DNA from: Candidatus Competibacteraceae bacterium
GTDB taxonomy: Bacteria; Pseudomonadota; Gammaproteobacteria; Competibacterales; Competibacteraceae
Assembly: GCA_027492875.1 (NCBI GenBank)
Contig: JAPUDV010000096.1
Location: 1,905 to 55,961, forward strand
DNA length: 54,057 nucleotides
Reading direction: 5' to 3'
Shown: one piece after another, positions 27,668-36,193 of the stretch
Position numbering within the stretch: the stretch's first letter is position 1
Layout: each line of letters begins with the position of its first letter
Notes under the pieces: model-generated
The model's database searches: none
Told to the model about the DNA's origin: nothing
The model's input: the letters and a program-made list of their open reading frames with translations, nothing else
Program-made: the position numbers and the translations under genes

Positions 27668-28447
27668 TCAATCGCGGAATTTCGGTTTGCGCTTTTCCTG
27701 AAACGCCCGTACCCCTTCCTGCGATTCTTCGGTGCCGTAGAACAGACTGACCGCCTTCAGGCCCAATGAGGAAATTCCGGCGATGTGGGCAGTATCGGCG
27801 TTGAACGAGCGCTTGGCCAACTCCAGCGCAGTCGGGCTTTTCTCCAGGATTTCCGCGCACCAAAGATCCACTTCCGCGTCCAACTCGTCATCGGGAACCG
27901 CCTTGTTCGCCAATCCCATTTGCACTGCTTCCGCTGCCGTGTACTGGCGACACAGATACCACACCTCCCGCGCCTTTTTTTCGCCGATCACCCGCGCCAT
28001 GTAGGCGGTGCCGAATCCAGGGTCCACGGAACCGACCTTGGGACCGACCTGGCCGAACTTGGCCGATTCCGCCGCCAAGGTCAAATCGCACAGCAACGCC
28101 AACACATGACCACCGCCGATGGCATAGCCGCGCACCTTGGCGATGACGGGTTTGGGCGCGTCGCGGATCGCGGCCTGCAACTCCTCCAGCGGCAGGCCGA
28201 TCACCCCGCGCCCATCGTAGTGACCGGCGTGGGCCGATTGATCGCCGCCGGTGCAGAATGCCTTATTGCCAGCGCCGGTCAGGACGATGACGCCAACTGA
28301 CCGATCCCAACCGGCCTTCTGAAAGGCATGAATCATCTCTTCACAGGTTTGGGCGCGGAAGGCGTTGTATTTATCGGGACGATTGATCGTGATGGTGGCG
28401 ACACCGTTCTTGATCTCGTACAGAATGTCTTCGTAATCGGCGGTCAT
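27668..28447 (-). CDS. BadI-like crotonase (2-ketocyclohexanecarboxyl-CoA hydrolase homologue)
   Basis: 259 residues, crotonase superfamily, MenB/BadI branch. BadI hydrolyses the ring of 2-ketocyclohexanecarboxyl-CoA to pimelyl-CoA. Matching blocks are YEIKNGVATITINRPDKYNAFRAQTC, the oxyanion segment KAFCTGGDQSAHAGHYDGRG, PKPVIAKVRGYAIGGGH, and FGQVGPKVGSVDPGFGTAYM followed by GEKKAREVWYLCRQY. These agree along the whole length with what I recall of Rhodopseudomonas palustris BadI, down to EKRKPKFRD at the C-terminus. Other members of this branch are naphthoate synthases, but the absence of menaquinone genes and the presence of an acyl-CoA dehydrogenase and an SDR favour ring hydrolysis. Start ATG at 28447. 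Confidence 0.78.
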   Translation of the reverse strand: MTADYEDILYEIKNGVATITINRPDKYNAFRAQTCEEMIHAFQKAGWDRSVGVIVLTGAGNKAFCTGGDQSAHAGHYDGRGVIGLPLEELQAAIRDAPKPVIAKVRGYAIGGGHVLALLCDLTLAAESAKFGQVGPKVGSVDPGFGTAYMARVIGEKKAREVWYLCRQYTAAEAVQMGLANKAVPDDELDAEVDLWCAEILEKSPTALELAKRSFNADTAHIAGISSLGLKAVSLFYGTEESQEGVRAFQEKRKPKFRD

Positions 28448-28502
28448 GATAGCCCCTTGGTTGGGTGAAAATTTCAGGAACAGTTTTCGTTATTTTGCCG
28501 GG

Positions 28503-28937
28503 TTATCCGGGCTGCATGATCATCGTAGCCAGCAACGTGGCGATGAGGACTGGCGCGTTATCGGCATAAGCAAATACATCGGCGCGTGAAACCGTGATCA
28601 TCTTCCCAGGTTTGACCACGCGGCCTTCGGCGACGAAGTGGGTTCCAGCCGCTGGCCTGAGCAGGTTGACTTTAAATTCAATGGTAAGAACTTCACTCCC
28701 GGCCGGCATTAACGACAGCGCGGCGTATCCGCTGGCGGTATCGGCAAGGGCCGTGGTGGCCGCCGCATGCAGAAAGCCATGTTGCTGGGTCAGGTTGTCC
28801 CGATAAGACGCCGAGATGTCGACCGCTCCAGGTTCAACGCGATCCAGCGTCGCGCCCATCATCTTCATGAACCCTTGCTGTGCAAAACTCGTTCGTACCA
28901 CCGAGGCAAAATCAGGATCATATGGAGTAAAGCTCAT
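28503..28937 (-). CDS. PaaI-type hotdog thioesterase
   Basis: 144 residues. The conserved segment is [26 protein letters not shown], with the Asp of the thioesterase family in LAD, then [26 protein letters not shown]. The ATG at 28937 overlaps the stop of the racemase gene (ATGA), so translation is coupled. It is a second hotdog enzyme in the same operon as the one at 27136; the two are not close duplicates. Probable role: clearing dead-end acyl-CoA thioesters or recycling CoA. Confidence 0.87.
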   Translation of the reverse strand: MSFTPYDPDFASVVRTSFAQQGFMKMMGATLDRVEPGAVDISASYRDNLTQQHGFLHAAATTALADTASGYAALSLMPAGSEVLTIEFKVNLLRPAAGTHFVAEGRVVKPGKMITVSRADVFAYADNAPVLIATLLATMIMQPG

Positions 28938-30082
28938 GACTGAGAAATCACCCCATCGGACGCGAACCGGTTAATCTCGGCTGCGGAAAACCCCCATTCC
29001 GTCAGCCAGTCGCTTGAAGCGTCAACAGGCGATCCTGGCGCACTCTGAATCGTGGCGGGGGTGCGGCTGAATCGTGGCGCAGGCGCCGGTTGCACGAGAC
29101 CGGCGTGCTCGACAAAGGTTTGCCGGGCCTGGTTATGCGGGTGAGTGGGCGCTTCGTCCAGGCTGAGCACCGGTGTCACGCAGGCATCGCTGTCCTCGAA
29201 CAGCGCGCACCATTCGTCGCGGGTCCTGGTTCGCAAAGCCGCACGCAGGCGCTCTTTCATGGTCGGCCAGGATTTTGGGCGCCATTGCTGCCTGGGATCA
29301 GGATCGGCAACACCGCAACCTTCAAGCAGGATGCGGTAAAAGTGGGGCTCGATAGGCCCCACCGCCAGCCACTTGCCATCGGCGCACTGGTAGGTGTCGT
29401 AAAAATGGGCGCCACCATCGAGAAAGTTGCTCTCCCGCTCGTCGGTCCAGAATCCCATCGCCTTCAGGCTGTAGATGGCGGCCATCAGCAGGGCGGAACC
29501 ATCGGTCATGGCCGCATCCACCACCTGCCCCTGCCCGGAACCGCGAGCTTCGATCAGGGCGGCCAGGATGCCGACGACCAGCAGCATGGCCCCGCCGCCA
29601 TAATCGGCGATCAGATTCAAGGGCGGAACAGGCCCGCCGTCCGCCCGGCCGATGGCGTGCAGCGCGCCGGACAAGGCCAGATAATTGATGTCGTGACCGG
29701 CGGTTTGCGCCAGCGGCCCGGTCTGACCCCAACCCGTCATGCGCCCGTAGACCAGTTTCGGGTTCCGCGCCAGGCAGACCTCCGGCCCCAGGCCCAGGCG
29801 CTCCATGACGCCGGGCCGGAATCCTTCAATCAGCACGTCAGCGTGTTCGATCAGACGCAGCGCCGCCGCCACGCCGGCAGGGGTTTTCAGATCGAGCCGG
29901 ATGATTCGTCGCCCCCGGTCGGGGATGTTCTTTTCCGGCGCAAACAGGTTGGCTTCCGGCGCGTTGGCCTCACGTTTGATTTGCACGACCTCCGCCCCCA
30001 GGTCGGAGAGCAACATGCCGGAAAAGGGCACTGGCCCGAGTCCGGCAAATTCGACGACCTTGATTCCTCTTAAGGGTCCCAT
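28934..30082 (-). CDS. Alpha-methylacyl-CoA racemase (CaiB/CoA-transferase family III fold)
   Basis: 382 residues. The family start is [20 protein letters not shown], followed by [19 protein letters not shown]. The racemase pair is visible: His130 in GHDINY and Asp160 in [10 protein letters not shown], the same 30-residue spacing as His126/Asp156 of the Mycobacterium enzyme. Classical CoA-transferases lack the His and use an Asp nucleophile, so racemase is preferred. It would interconvert (2R)- and (2S)-2-methylacyl-CoA so that the neighbouring dehydrogenase can act. The ATG at 30082 follows GGAG with eight-base spacing. It is 17 bp after the acyl-CoA dehydrogenase gene, in the same operon. 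Confidence 0.85.
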   Translation of the reverse strand: MGPLRGIKVVEFAGLGPVPFSGMLLSDLGAEVVQIKREANAPEANLFAPEKNIPDRGRRIIRLDLKTPAGVAAALRLIEHADVLIEGFRPGVMERLGLGPEVCLARNPKLVYGRMTGWGQTGPLAQTAGHDINYLALSGALHAIGRADGGPVPPLNLIADYGGGAMLLVVGILAALIEARGSGQGQVVDAAMTDGSALLMAAIYSLKAMGFWTDERESNFLDGGAHFYDTYQCADGKWLAVGPIEPHFYRILLEGCGVADPDPRQQWRPKSWPTMKERLRAALRTRTRDEWCALFEDSDACVTPVLSLDEAPTHPHNQARQTFVEHAGLVQPAPAPRFSRTPATIQSAPGSPVDASSDWLTEWGFSAAEINRFASDGVISQS

Positions 30083-30099
30083 TGCGTATCTCCAGACGA

Positions 30100-31236
30100 T
30101 CAGTCGGCCACCACCGCCCGACCGATGACCCAGCGTTGAATATCGGACGCACCTTCGTAGATCTGCGTCACTCGGACATCTCGATAGATGCGTTCCACGG
30201 GAAAATCGGTACTGTAGCCATAGCCGCCGTGGATCTGGATGGCGTCCGAGCAAACCCGCTCAGCCATCTCGGAAGCGAACAGCTTGGCCATGGAGGCTTC
30301 CTTCAGACAGGGCCGGTCGGCATCCCGCAGGCTGGCGGCATGCCAGACCATCTGCCGGGCCGCCTCGATTTGGGTCGCCATGTCGGCCAGGCGGAACAGC
30401 ACCGCCTGATGTTCGACGATGGGGACGCCGAATGTCTCTCGGTCCTTGGCATAATGGACCGCTGCCTCGAAAGCGGCCCGGGCCATGCCCACGGACTGGG
30501 CGCCGATGCCGATGCGGCCGGCTTCCAGGTTGGACAAGGCGATCTTATAGCCTTCCCCCTCCTGGCCAAGCAGATTTTCGACCGGGACCCGGCAGTTCTC
30601 GAAGAGAATCTGCGCGGTATCGGAGGCATGCTGCCCCATTTTTTCCTCCAACCGGGCCACGATGTAGCCGGGCGTGTCGGTCGGGACCAGGAAGCAGGAA
30701 ATGCCTTTCTTACCGGCGGACCGATTGGTCACGGCGAAGACGATGGCGAGCTGGCCTTCCTTGCCGGTAGTGATGAATTGCTTGACGCCATTCAGAACCC
30801 AGTCGTCGCCCTCCCGCCGCGCCGTGGCGCGGATGGCGGCGGCGTCGGAGCCGGTGTGGGGTTCGGTGAGGCAGAAGCACCCCAGCCATTCCCCCCGCGC
30901 CAGCCGAGTAAGGTAGCGTTCCTTCTGGAGATCGGTTCCGTAGTTCAGCGTAATCCCGCAGGCGAGCGAATTCTGCACGCAGACGATAGTGGAAGTGGCC
31001 CCGTGGCCGGCAGCGATCTCTTCGATGGCCAGCACCATCGACAGATAATCCAGGCCCGCGCCGCCCCATTGTTCCGGGACTAACATGCCCATCACCCCCA
31101 GTCCGGCCAGTTCGTTCAGGGCTTCGCGGGGAAAGGTACGGGTGCGTTCCCATTCAGCCGCATTGGGCGCGAGTCGCTCCCGGCTGAATTGCCGCAAGGT
31201 GTCGCGGATCATTTCCTGTTCTTGGGTAAGAATCAT
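30100..31236 (-). CDS. Acyl-CoA dehydrogenase
   Basis: 378-residue FAD acyl-CoA dehydrogenase. FAD/substrate block [20 protein letters not shown], then [18 protein letters not shown]. The catalytic Glu is at the C-terminal position ([19 protein letters not shown]), as in short- and medium-chain or 2-methylbutyryl-type enzymes and unlike the isovaleryl enzyme at 10547. [22 protein letters not shown] is complete. The start at 31236 is followed by [17 protein letters not shown]. With the racemase and the BadI-like hydrolase in the operon, a 2-methyl-branched or alicyclic acyl-CoA is the likely substrate; short straight-chain acyl-CoA cannot be excluded. Confidence 0.9.
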   Translation of the reverse strand: MILTQEQEMIRDTLRQFSRERLAPNAAEWERTRTFPREALNELAGLGVMGMLVPEQWGGAGLDYLSMVLAIEEIAAGHGATSTIVCVQNSLACGITLNYGTDLQKERYLTRLARGEWLGCFCLTEPHTGSDAAAIRATARREGDDWVLNGVKQFITTGKEGQLAIVFAVTNRSAGKKGISCFLVPTDTPGYIVARLEEKMGQHASDTAQILFENCRVPVENLLGQEGEGYKIALSNLEAGRIGIGAQSVGMARAAFEAAVHYAKDRETFGVPIVEHQAVLFRLADMATQIEAARQMVWHAASLRDADRPCLKEASMAKLFASEMAERVCSDAIQIHGGYGYSTDFPVERIYRDVRVTQIYEGASDIQRWVIGRAVVAD

Positions 31237-31263
31237 CAGTCCATCCTTCTTGGAATGCGCAAG

Positions 31264-32031
31264 CTATTTTGCGCCCATGCGGATGGCGCCATCGAGGCGG
31301 ATCACCTCGCCGTTAAGGTAGCTGTTTTCAAGGATATGGCGCACCAGACTGGCGAACTCGGCCGGCTTGCCGAGACGGGAAGGAAACGGGACCATTTTAC
31401 CCAGCGAGTCCTGCACCTCCTGGGGCATGCCCAGCAGCATGGGGGTTTCCATAACGCCGGGCGCGATGGTCATCACTCGGATGCCGTGGCGGCTGAGTTC
31501 CCGGGCAATCGGCAGCGTCATCGCCACCATGCCCCCCTTAGACGCCGCATAGGCCGCTTGGCCGATCTGGCCCTCGAAGGCGGCCACCGATGCCGTATTA
31601 ACGATGACGCCGCGCTCGCCGGCTTCGTCGGGTGCATTGCGCGTCATGGCGGTAGCTGCGTGGCGAATCATGTTGAACGCGCCGATCAGGTTGATTTGCA
31701 CCACCCTGGCGAAAGTCGCCAGCCCGAGCGGTTCGCCCTTGCTCAAGACCTTTTCCGCTGGCGCGATGCCGGCACAGTTGACCAGGCCGTGCAGAGCCCC
31801 GAACGCGCTCGTGGTCGCGTCGACCGCTGCCCGGCCGCTTGCCTCGTCGGCCACGTCGGTAAAAACGAATCGGGCGGCTGGACCGAGTTCGGCGGCGAGT
31901 GTCTCGCCCGCTTCCTGGTTCATGTCGGCCATGGCTACCCGGCCGCCGCCGGCGACGAGCATTCGCGCGGTGGACGCCCCGAGACCGGAAACGCCGCCGG
32001 TGATGAGAAAAACCTGGTGATCGATATTCAT
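31264..32031 (-). CDS. Short-chain 3-hydroxyacyl-CoA dehydrogenase (HSD10/BadH-like SDR)
   Basis: 255-residue classical SDR. The NAD-binding glycine motif is [18 protein letters not shown] and the catalytic tetrad is Asn-Ser-Tyr-Lys, with [21 protein letters not shown] showing Ser, Tyr and Lys. [20 protein letters not shown] is typical of type 2 (HSD17B10-like) 3-hydroxyacyl-CoA dehydrogenases that act on 2-methyl-3-hydroxybutyryl-CoA. BadH from the cyclohexanecarboxylate pathway is a related SDR and a possible alternative. The ATG at 32031 has GGAG seven bases upstream; further in-frame ATGs at 32037 and 32046 are less favourable. First gene of the operon, divergent from the AraC regulator. 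Confidence 0.87.
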   Translation of the reverse strand: MNIDHQVFLITGGVSGLGASTARMLVAGGGRVAMADMNQEAGETLAAELGPAARFVFTDVADEASGRAAVDATTSAFGALHGLVNCAGIAPAEKVLSKGEPLGLATFARVVQINLIGAFNMIRHAATAMTRNAPDEAGERGVIVNTASVAAFEGQIGQAAYAASKGGMVAMTLPIARELSRHGIRVMTIAPGVMETPMLLGMPQEVQDSLGKMVPFPSRLGKPAEFASLVRHILENSYLNGEVIRLDGAIRMGAK

Positions 32032-32175
32032 GGTCATACTCCGCATGACGCCGTCATTTATTCTGCTAGAGTCGGAGTCATTCTAAGAGAGCGCTTGGGT
32101 GATCCTCCATGCGAAAATCCGCCAAATCATTTGGAAGTTTTTGCAACTGACGTTGATGAGGCGGCAGGAAAAGCC

Positions 32176-33228
32176 GTGGATAAAGATACGGTATCGATCT
32201 GTTTTGTGAAGGAAGCCGTTTATGGCGCTTCCCAGCGCGGGCTGGATGTGGATGCCATGCTACGCAGCGCCGGGATCTCGCCGGATTTGCTCGAACTACC
32301 CGATGCACGGGTATCGGCGTCGCATTACGGCGTTTTGTGGCACGTCGTGGCGCGCGCCCTGGACGACGAATTGTTCGGGCTCGACAGTCATCCCATGCAC
32401 CATGGGAGCTTCAAATTATTGTGCTTCGCGGTGCTCGGCGCCGGGACATTGGAAAAAGCGATACGGCGCGCGCTCGATTTTCTGGCCCTGGTGTTGGACG
32501 ACACCAGGGGTCGGCTTGGCATCGAGGGTTCGGAAGGCACCATCATCTTGGACTGCCCGAAGACCCTGCCCCGACTGTTCGCGCACGGCACCCTGTTGAT
32601 GATCCTGCACGGTCTGATGTGCTGGCTGGCCAACCGGCGCCTGCCCATCTTGAAAACCGCTTTCATGCAGCCCAGCCCCGATCACGCCGATGAATATCGG
32701 TTGCTGTTCGGTCCCCAAACCCGCTTCGGCGCGCCCGATACCACCCTGGTTTTCGATGCCGAGCATCTGGCCTTGCCGATTCGACGCGACGAGGCCGCTC
32801 TACGCGAGTTTCTCCGCAATGCGCCGGCTAATTTCCTGATCAAGTACCGCAACTCCCACAGTCTTTATGCCCGCATCCGCAAACGCTTGCAGCGCGCCCC
32901 CGCGCCGGAATGGCCCGAATTCGAGGCCGTTGCCCGAGAGCTTCATATGTCGCCCTCGACGCTTCGGCGCAAACTGGAAAGCGAAGGGCAAATGTTCATG
33001 GCGATCAAGGATTCCCTGCGCCGGGACATGGCCATCGAACAGTTGTGCCATTCCCAACGCAATATTCTGGATATCGCCTTGGAACTGGGCTTTTCTGAAA
33101 CCAGCGCTTTCTATCGGGCTTTCAAGTCGTGGACGGGAACATTGCCCGGAAAATATCGGCGAGACAGTAAGCAGGCAGGCAAGAATTCTATAATGGACTC
33201 CGAATTTCGGATCGGTAAATTCCGCTGA
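32176..33228 (+). CDS. AraC family transcriptional regulator
   Basis: About 350 residues. The N-terminal half (VKEAVYGASQRGLDVDAMLRSAG and HMSF-like ligand region, up to about residue 190) is the arabinose-binding-domain-like type seen in OruR/ArgR-family regulators. The C-terminal half is a double helix-turn-helix: VARELHMSPSTLRRKLESEG and LDIALELGFSETSAFYRAFKSWTG. It probably activates the divergent acyl-CoA operon. No ATG lies near the natural N-terminus; a GTG at 32176 preceded by GGCAGGAAAA is the best start, with a TTG at 32130 and a GTG at 32206 as alternatives. The ligand is unknown. Confidence 0.82.
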   Translation: MDKDTVSICFVKEAVYGASQRGLDVDAMLRSAGISPDLLELPDARVSASHYGVLWHVVARALDDELFGLDSHPMHHGSFKLLCFAVLGAGTLEKAIRRALDFLALVLDDTRGRLGIEGSEGTIILDCPKTLPRLFAHGTLLMILHGLMCWLANRRLPILKTAFMQPSPDHADEYRLLFGPQTRFGAPDTTLVFDAEHLALPIRRDEAALREFLRNAPANFLIKYRNSHSLYARIRKRLQRAPAPEWPEFEAVARELHMSPSTLRRKLESEGQMFMAIKDSLRRDMAIEQLCHSQRNILDIALELGFSETSAFYRAFKSWTGTLPGKYRRDSKQAGKNSIMDSEFRIGKFR

Positions 33229-33302
33229 TCGTATTCCTGCTCCATGCCATTTTCAAAAGATGAGAATGCCATAAGGCCATAATCGACACCAAGGAGACTG
33301 AT

Positions 33303-33620
33303 GTGAGTTACACCGTTACCGTATCGTTCGACCGCGGCAGGGAATACGAAATCATGTTGCACGATGGCGATATGCAGGGCATGGACAAGGATCAGGCACG
33401 CGCCTGGCTGGCCGGGGAATTCGAGGAGATGGGGTGCATACCGTCCAATCCGACAGGCAAGATCCTGCTTCTCGACATGATCCTGAATGTCGCTATGTAT
33501 GGCGGCGAGGAACGCTTCGAGGAGGGGGGCGAGTGGGCCAGGAACTATGCGATAGCGATTGCGGTATCCCTGGAACGCCTGGCCATCAGGGTGGATGTCG
33601 CGAACTTCCTTGTTGGTTGA
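33303..33620 (+). CDS. Small hypothetical protein
   Basis: 105 residues from a GTG at 33303, preceded by AAGGAG six bases upstream. The sequence starts MSYTVTVSFDRGREYEIML. It is strongly acidic, with DGDMQGMDKDQARAWLAGEFEEMG followed by a hydrophobic helix IAIAVSLERLAIRVDVANFL. No family is recognised. An ATG at 33301 lies out of frame and is followed directly by a stop (ATGTGA), so the GTG is the usable codon. Its distinct ribosome site and codon usage like its neighbours support a real gene. It is isolated, between the AraC regulator and a terminator/tRNA. Confidence 0.6.
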   Translation: MSYTVTVSFDRGREYEIMLHDGDMQGMDKDQARAWLAGEFEEMGCIPSNPTGKILLLDMILNVAMYGGEERFEEGGEWARNYAIAIAVSLERLAIRVDVANFLVG

Positions 33621-33710
33621 ACCCGCCTGACCCGAGGCTGGAAACATTTTACCCAGCGTCCGGCTGCCACCGACTTTGCGCCCGCTGCTTACACTGTGCT
33701 GACAACAGAA

Positions 33711-33743
33711 AAAGGCTTACCGGGTTGATCTCGGTAAGCCTTT
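33711..33743 (-). terminator. Terminator of tRNA-Phe (possibly bidirectional)
   Basis: A perfect 12-base-pair stem, AAAGGCTTACCG with CGGTAAGCCTTT around a nine-base loop. Read on the minus strand it is followed by TTTTTCTG, a good U-tract, eight bases past the tRNA 3' end. Read on the plus strand it would also stop the 33303 gene, with a weaker tract. Confidence 0.85.
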
Positions 33744-33751
33744 GGTTTATA

Positions 33752-33827
<76 letters not shown>

Positions 33828-33856
33828 TTGAGGTGTGCGGTGCAAAAGAGGGGCGT

Positions 33857-33885
33857 ATTTAAGCAGCTTGTCATGCGAGCGTCAA
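33857..33885 (-). promoter_or_regulatory. Sigma70 promoter of tRNA-Phe
   Basis: On the minus strand TTGACG (33885-33880) and TTAAAT (33862-33857) are separated by exactly 17 bases; the -10 lies 29 bases before the tRNA 5' end. It is squeezed between the yggX stop and the tRNA. Confidence 0.65.
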
Positions 33886-33890
33886 GATCG

Positions 33891-34163
33891 TCACGCTTCC
33901 GGTGGGACGTAGCCCTCCGGCGGCGCGGTACCCTCGCCGAAGAAAAACTGCTCCATCTGCTCCTCCAGAAACTGGCGGGCCTTGAGCTCGAACGGCGTCA
34001 GTCGGTACTCGTTGATCAGCATGGTTTGATGGCGCAGCCACTGCTGCCAGGCCGCTTTCGAGACGTGTTCGAAAAGCCGCTTGCCCATCTCCCCAGGATA
34101 GGGCGGGCGGTCCAAACCCTCGGCCTCGACGCCGAGCTTGATGCATTTCACCATTCGAGCCAT
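33891..34163 (-). CDS. yggX: Fe(2+)-trafficking protein YggX
   Basis: 90-residue cytosolic protein linked to iron handling and protection of iron-sulfur clusters from oxidation. It has the conserved start [21 protein letters not shown] with the characteristic Cys7, then [33 protein letters not shown] and [16 protein letters not shown]. Length matches the family. It lies 17 bp after mutY, the standard gammaproteobacterial pair; both relate to oxidative damage. Confidence 0.95.
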   Translation of the reverse strand: MARMVKCIKLGVEAEGLDRPPYPGEMGKRLFEHVSKAAWQQWLRHQTMLINEYRLTPFELKARQFLEEQMEQFFFGEGTAPPEGYVPPEA

Positions 34164-34180
34164 CGCTGATTCCCATCGTT

Positions 34181-35239
34181 TTACAGTTCGCTTGCCAATG
34201 CCGCCAGCAGCCGCCGCACCGGCGCGGCCACCCCGCGACCGTCAGGGTGGCGGGTGTTATACCAGACAAAGCGTTCCCCTTCCATCGCCAAGCCGCACTG
34301 ACCGGTCACCCGCGCCGGCACCGGCGTAATCTCGAGACGAAAGTGACTGAAACCGTGCCGCACCACGGTCCACGGCCGCTCGGCGATAATCGTCAGCCCC
34401 AACCGCTCCCGGCACCAGTCCGCGATATCGCATTCCAACGCACATTCGGGAAAGCTCCACAACCCGCCCCAGATCCCCAGCGGCGGCCGGCGTTCCAACA
34501 GCACTTCGCCATCCGCCGCGCGCAACAACAGCATTCGGGTGGCCCGCACCGGCAAATCCCGTCGTGGTCGGGGCGCCGGCAGATCCGCCGTCCGTCCCTG
34601 TTGGCGCGCGGCGCAGGCCTCCGTCAACGGACAATCCTGACAGCGTGGCCGGCGCGGCGTGCAGACCGTCGCGCCGAGATCCATCATCGCCTGGGTATAG
34701 TCGGCCACCCGTTCGACCGGCGTGTAGCGCTCGGCCAGATTCCACAGCGTCGCCAGGACGCGCGACTGGCCCGGCCAACCCTCGACCGCCGCGAATCGCG
34801 CCAACAGGCGCTTGACGTTGCCATCCAGAATGGGCTGGCGCTGTCCGGCCGCCAGGGCGAGAATGGCCCCCGCCGTCGACCGACCGATGCCCGGCAGCTC
34901 TTGCAGGATCGCGTTGTCCAACGGCAACTCCCCGCCATGCCGGTCGAGCAGAATTCGCGCCGCCTGGTGCAGGTGGCGGGCACGGGCGTAGTACCCCAAC
35001 CCGGCCCACAGCCGCAACACCTCGTCCGGTTCGGCTGCGGCCAGCGCCCCGACATCGGAGAAGCGCGCCAGGAAGCGCCGGTAATAGGGGATCACCGTCG
35101 CCACCTGGGTCTGTTGCAGCATGATCTCCGACACCCAAACCCGGTATGGCGTGGGATCTTCTTTCCAGGGCAACTGCTGGCGGCCGTGCGCGTCGAACCA
35201 TTCCAGCACGCGCCGGCCAAATTCGGCGGGATCCATCAT
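34181..35239 (-). CDS. mutY: A/G-specific adenine DNA glycosylase
   Basis: Removes adenine mispaired with 8-oxoguanine. 352 residues. N-terminal HhH-GPD domain with [19 protein letters not shown] (catalytic Glu in SEIMLQQT) and the hairpin [17 protein letters not shown] with Asp in [12 protein letters not shown]. The 4Fe-4S ligands are C-x6-C-x2-C-x5-C in [17 protein letters not shown]. The C-terminal NUDIX-like 8-oxoG-recognition domain contains [12 protein letters not shown] and [12 protein letters not shown]. Two tandem ATGs (35239, 35236) follow AAGGTG. Divergent from the SDR at 35273 with a 33-bp gap. Confidence 0.96.
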   Translation of the reverse strand: MMDPAEFGRRVLEWFDAHGRQQLPWKEDPTPYRVWVSEIMLQQTQVATVIPYYRRFLARFSDVGALAAAEPDEVLRLWAGLGYYARARHLHQAARILLDRHGGELPLDNAILQELPGIGRSTAGAILALAAGQRQPILDGNVKRLLARFAAVEGWPGQSRVLATLWNLAERYTPVERVADYTQAMMDLGATVCTPRRPRCQDCPLTEACAARQQGRTADLPAPRPRRDLPVRATRMLLLRAADGEVLLERRPPLGIWGGLWSFPECALECDIADWCRERLGLTIIAERPWTVVRHGFSHFRLEITPVPARVTGQCGLAMEGERFVWYNTRHPDGRGVAAPVRRLLAALASEL

Positions 35240-35272
35240 TCACCTTCGCCATTGCCAACGAGGATTTCGATC

Positions 35273-36193
35273 ATGGCACGCATTCTGATCGCCGGTTGCG
35301 GCGATGTCGGCACAACCCTGGGCCTGAGGCTGCACGCCGCCGGACATGAAGTCTGGGGCTTGAAACGGAGTCTCCACGGTCTGCCGCCCGGACTCCAGCC
35401 GCTAGCCGCCGACCTCGCCGACCCGGCGACCCTGACGGTGTTGCCGCCGGCCCTGGATTACCTGGTCTACAGCGCCGCCGCCGCCGGTTTCAGCGAAGCC
35501 CTGTATCAGGCGGCCTACGTCGCCGGGGTCCGCAATCTGCTGGACGCCTTGCGCCAAGGCGGGCAACACCCCAAGCGGCTGTTGTTGACCTCCAGCACCT
35601 CGGTCTACGCCCAACATCGGGGCGAATGGGTGGACGAGGATTCGCCGGCCGTCGCCGAAAGCTTCTCGGGCCGTTGCATCCGCGCCGGCGAACAACTGCT
35701 GTGGGACAGCGGTTGGCCGGCGGTGGTGGTCCGTTTCGGTGGAATCTACGGGCCCGGCCGCACCCGCCTGATCGACAGCGTCCGCGACGGCACCGCCACC
35801 TGTCCCGCCGGAGCGCCGGTGTTCACCAATCGCATCCACCGCGACGACTGCGCCCAGGTGCTGGAACACCTGCTGCTCCTGCCGGACCCGGCGCCGTTGT
35901 ACCTTGCCGTCGATGACGATCCAGCCCCGTTGGCCGAGGTGCTGAGCTGGCTGGCGATCCAACTGGGAATGCCGGAACCGTCGGTGGGAGCCTGTCCCGC
36001 GCTGAAGCCGGGTTCCAAAAACCGGCCCGACCGCGCGCTGCGCCAGCGCGCCAGCAAGCGCTGCCGTAACGCCCGGCTACGAGGCAGTGGGTTCCAATTT
36101 CACTATCCGAGCTACCGGGATGGTTACGCCGCCCTGCTGCGCGCGGCGGCGGCCAGTCCGCCCGATCAGAATGCCGTGTCGGCGAAATCGTAG
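35273..36193 (+). CDS. NAD-dependent epimerase/dehydratase-like SDR (YeeZ type)
   Basis: 306 residues of the extended SDR family. Nucleotide-binding start MARILIAGCGDVGTTLGLRL, then LLLTSSTSVYAQHRGEWVDED with the Ser/Thr and Tyr region, and VVVRFGGIYGPGRTRLID. It resembles Escherichia coli YeeZ, whose substrate is unknown, rather than a sugar epimerase with the full YxxxK site: after SVYAQ the lysine at the usual distance is not seen, so catalytic competence is unclear. The ATG at 35273 has GAGG eight bases upstream; an open frame extending upstream across mutY is spurious. Its 3' end overlaps the convergent signalling gene by 28 bp. Confidence 0.82.
   Translation: MARILIAGCGDVGTTLGLRLHAAGHEVWGLKRSLHGLPPGLQPLAADLADPATLTVLPPALDYLVYSAAAAGFSEALYQAAYVAGVRNLLDALRQGGQHPKRLLLTSSTSVYAQHRGEWVDEDSPAVAESFSGRCIRAGEQLLWDSGWPAVVVRFGGIYGPGRTRLIDSVRDGTATCPAGAPVFTNRIHRDDCAQVLEHLLLLPDPAPLYLAVDDDPAPLAEVLSWLAIQLGMPEPSVGACPALKPGSKNRPDRALRQRASKRCRNARLRGSGFQFHYPSYRDGYAALLRAAAASPPDQNAVSAKS

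Noticed and set aside
31189..32175. Long amino-terminal extension of the AraC regulator
   Set aside because: It is antisense to the SDR gene and unrelated to AraC proteins; domain similarity begins near 32176.
34247..35272. Long upstream extension of the YeeZ-like SDR
   Set aside because: It is antisense to mutY; SDR homology begins at the ATG at 35273, which has its own ribosome site.
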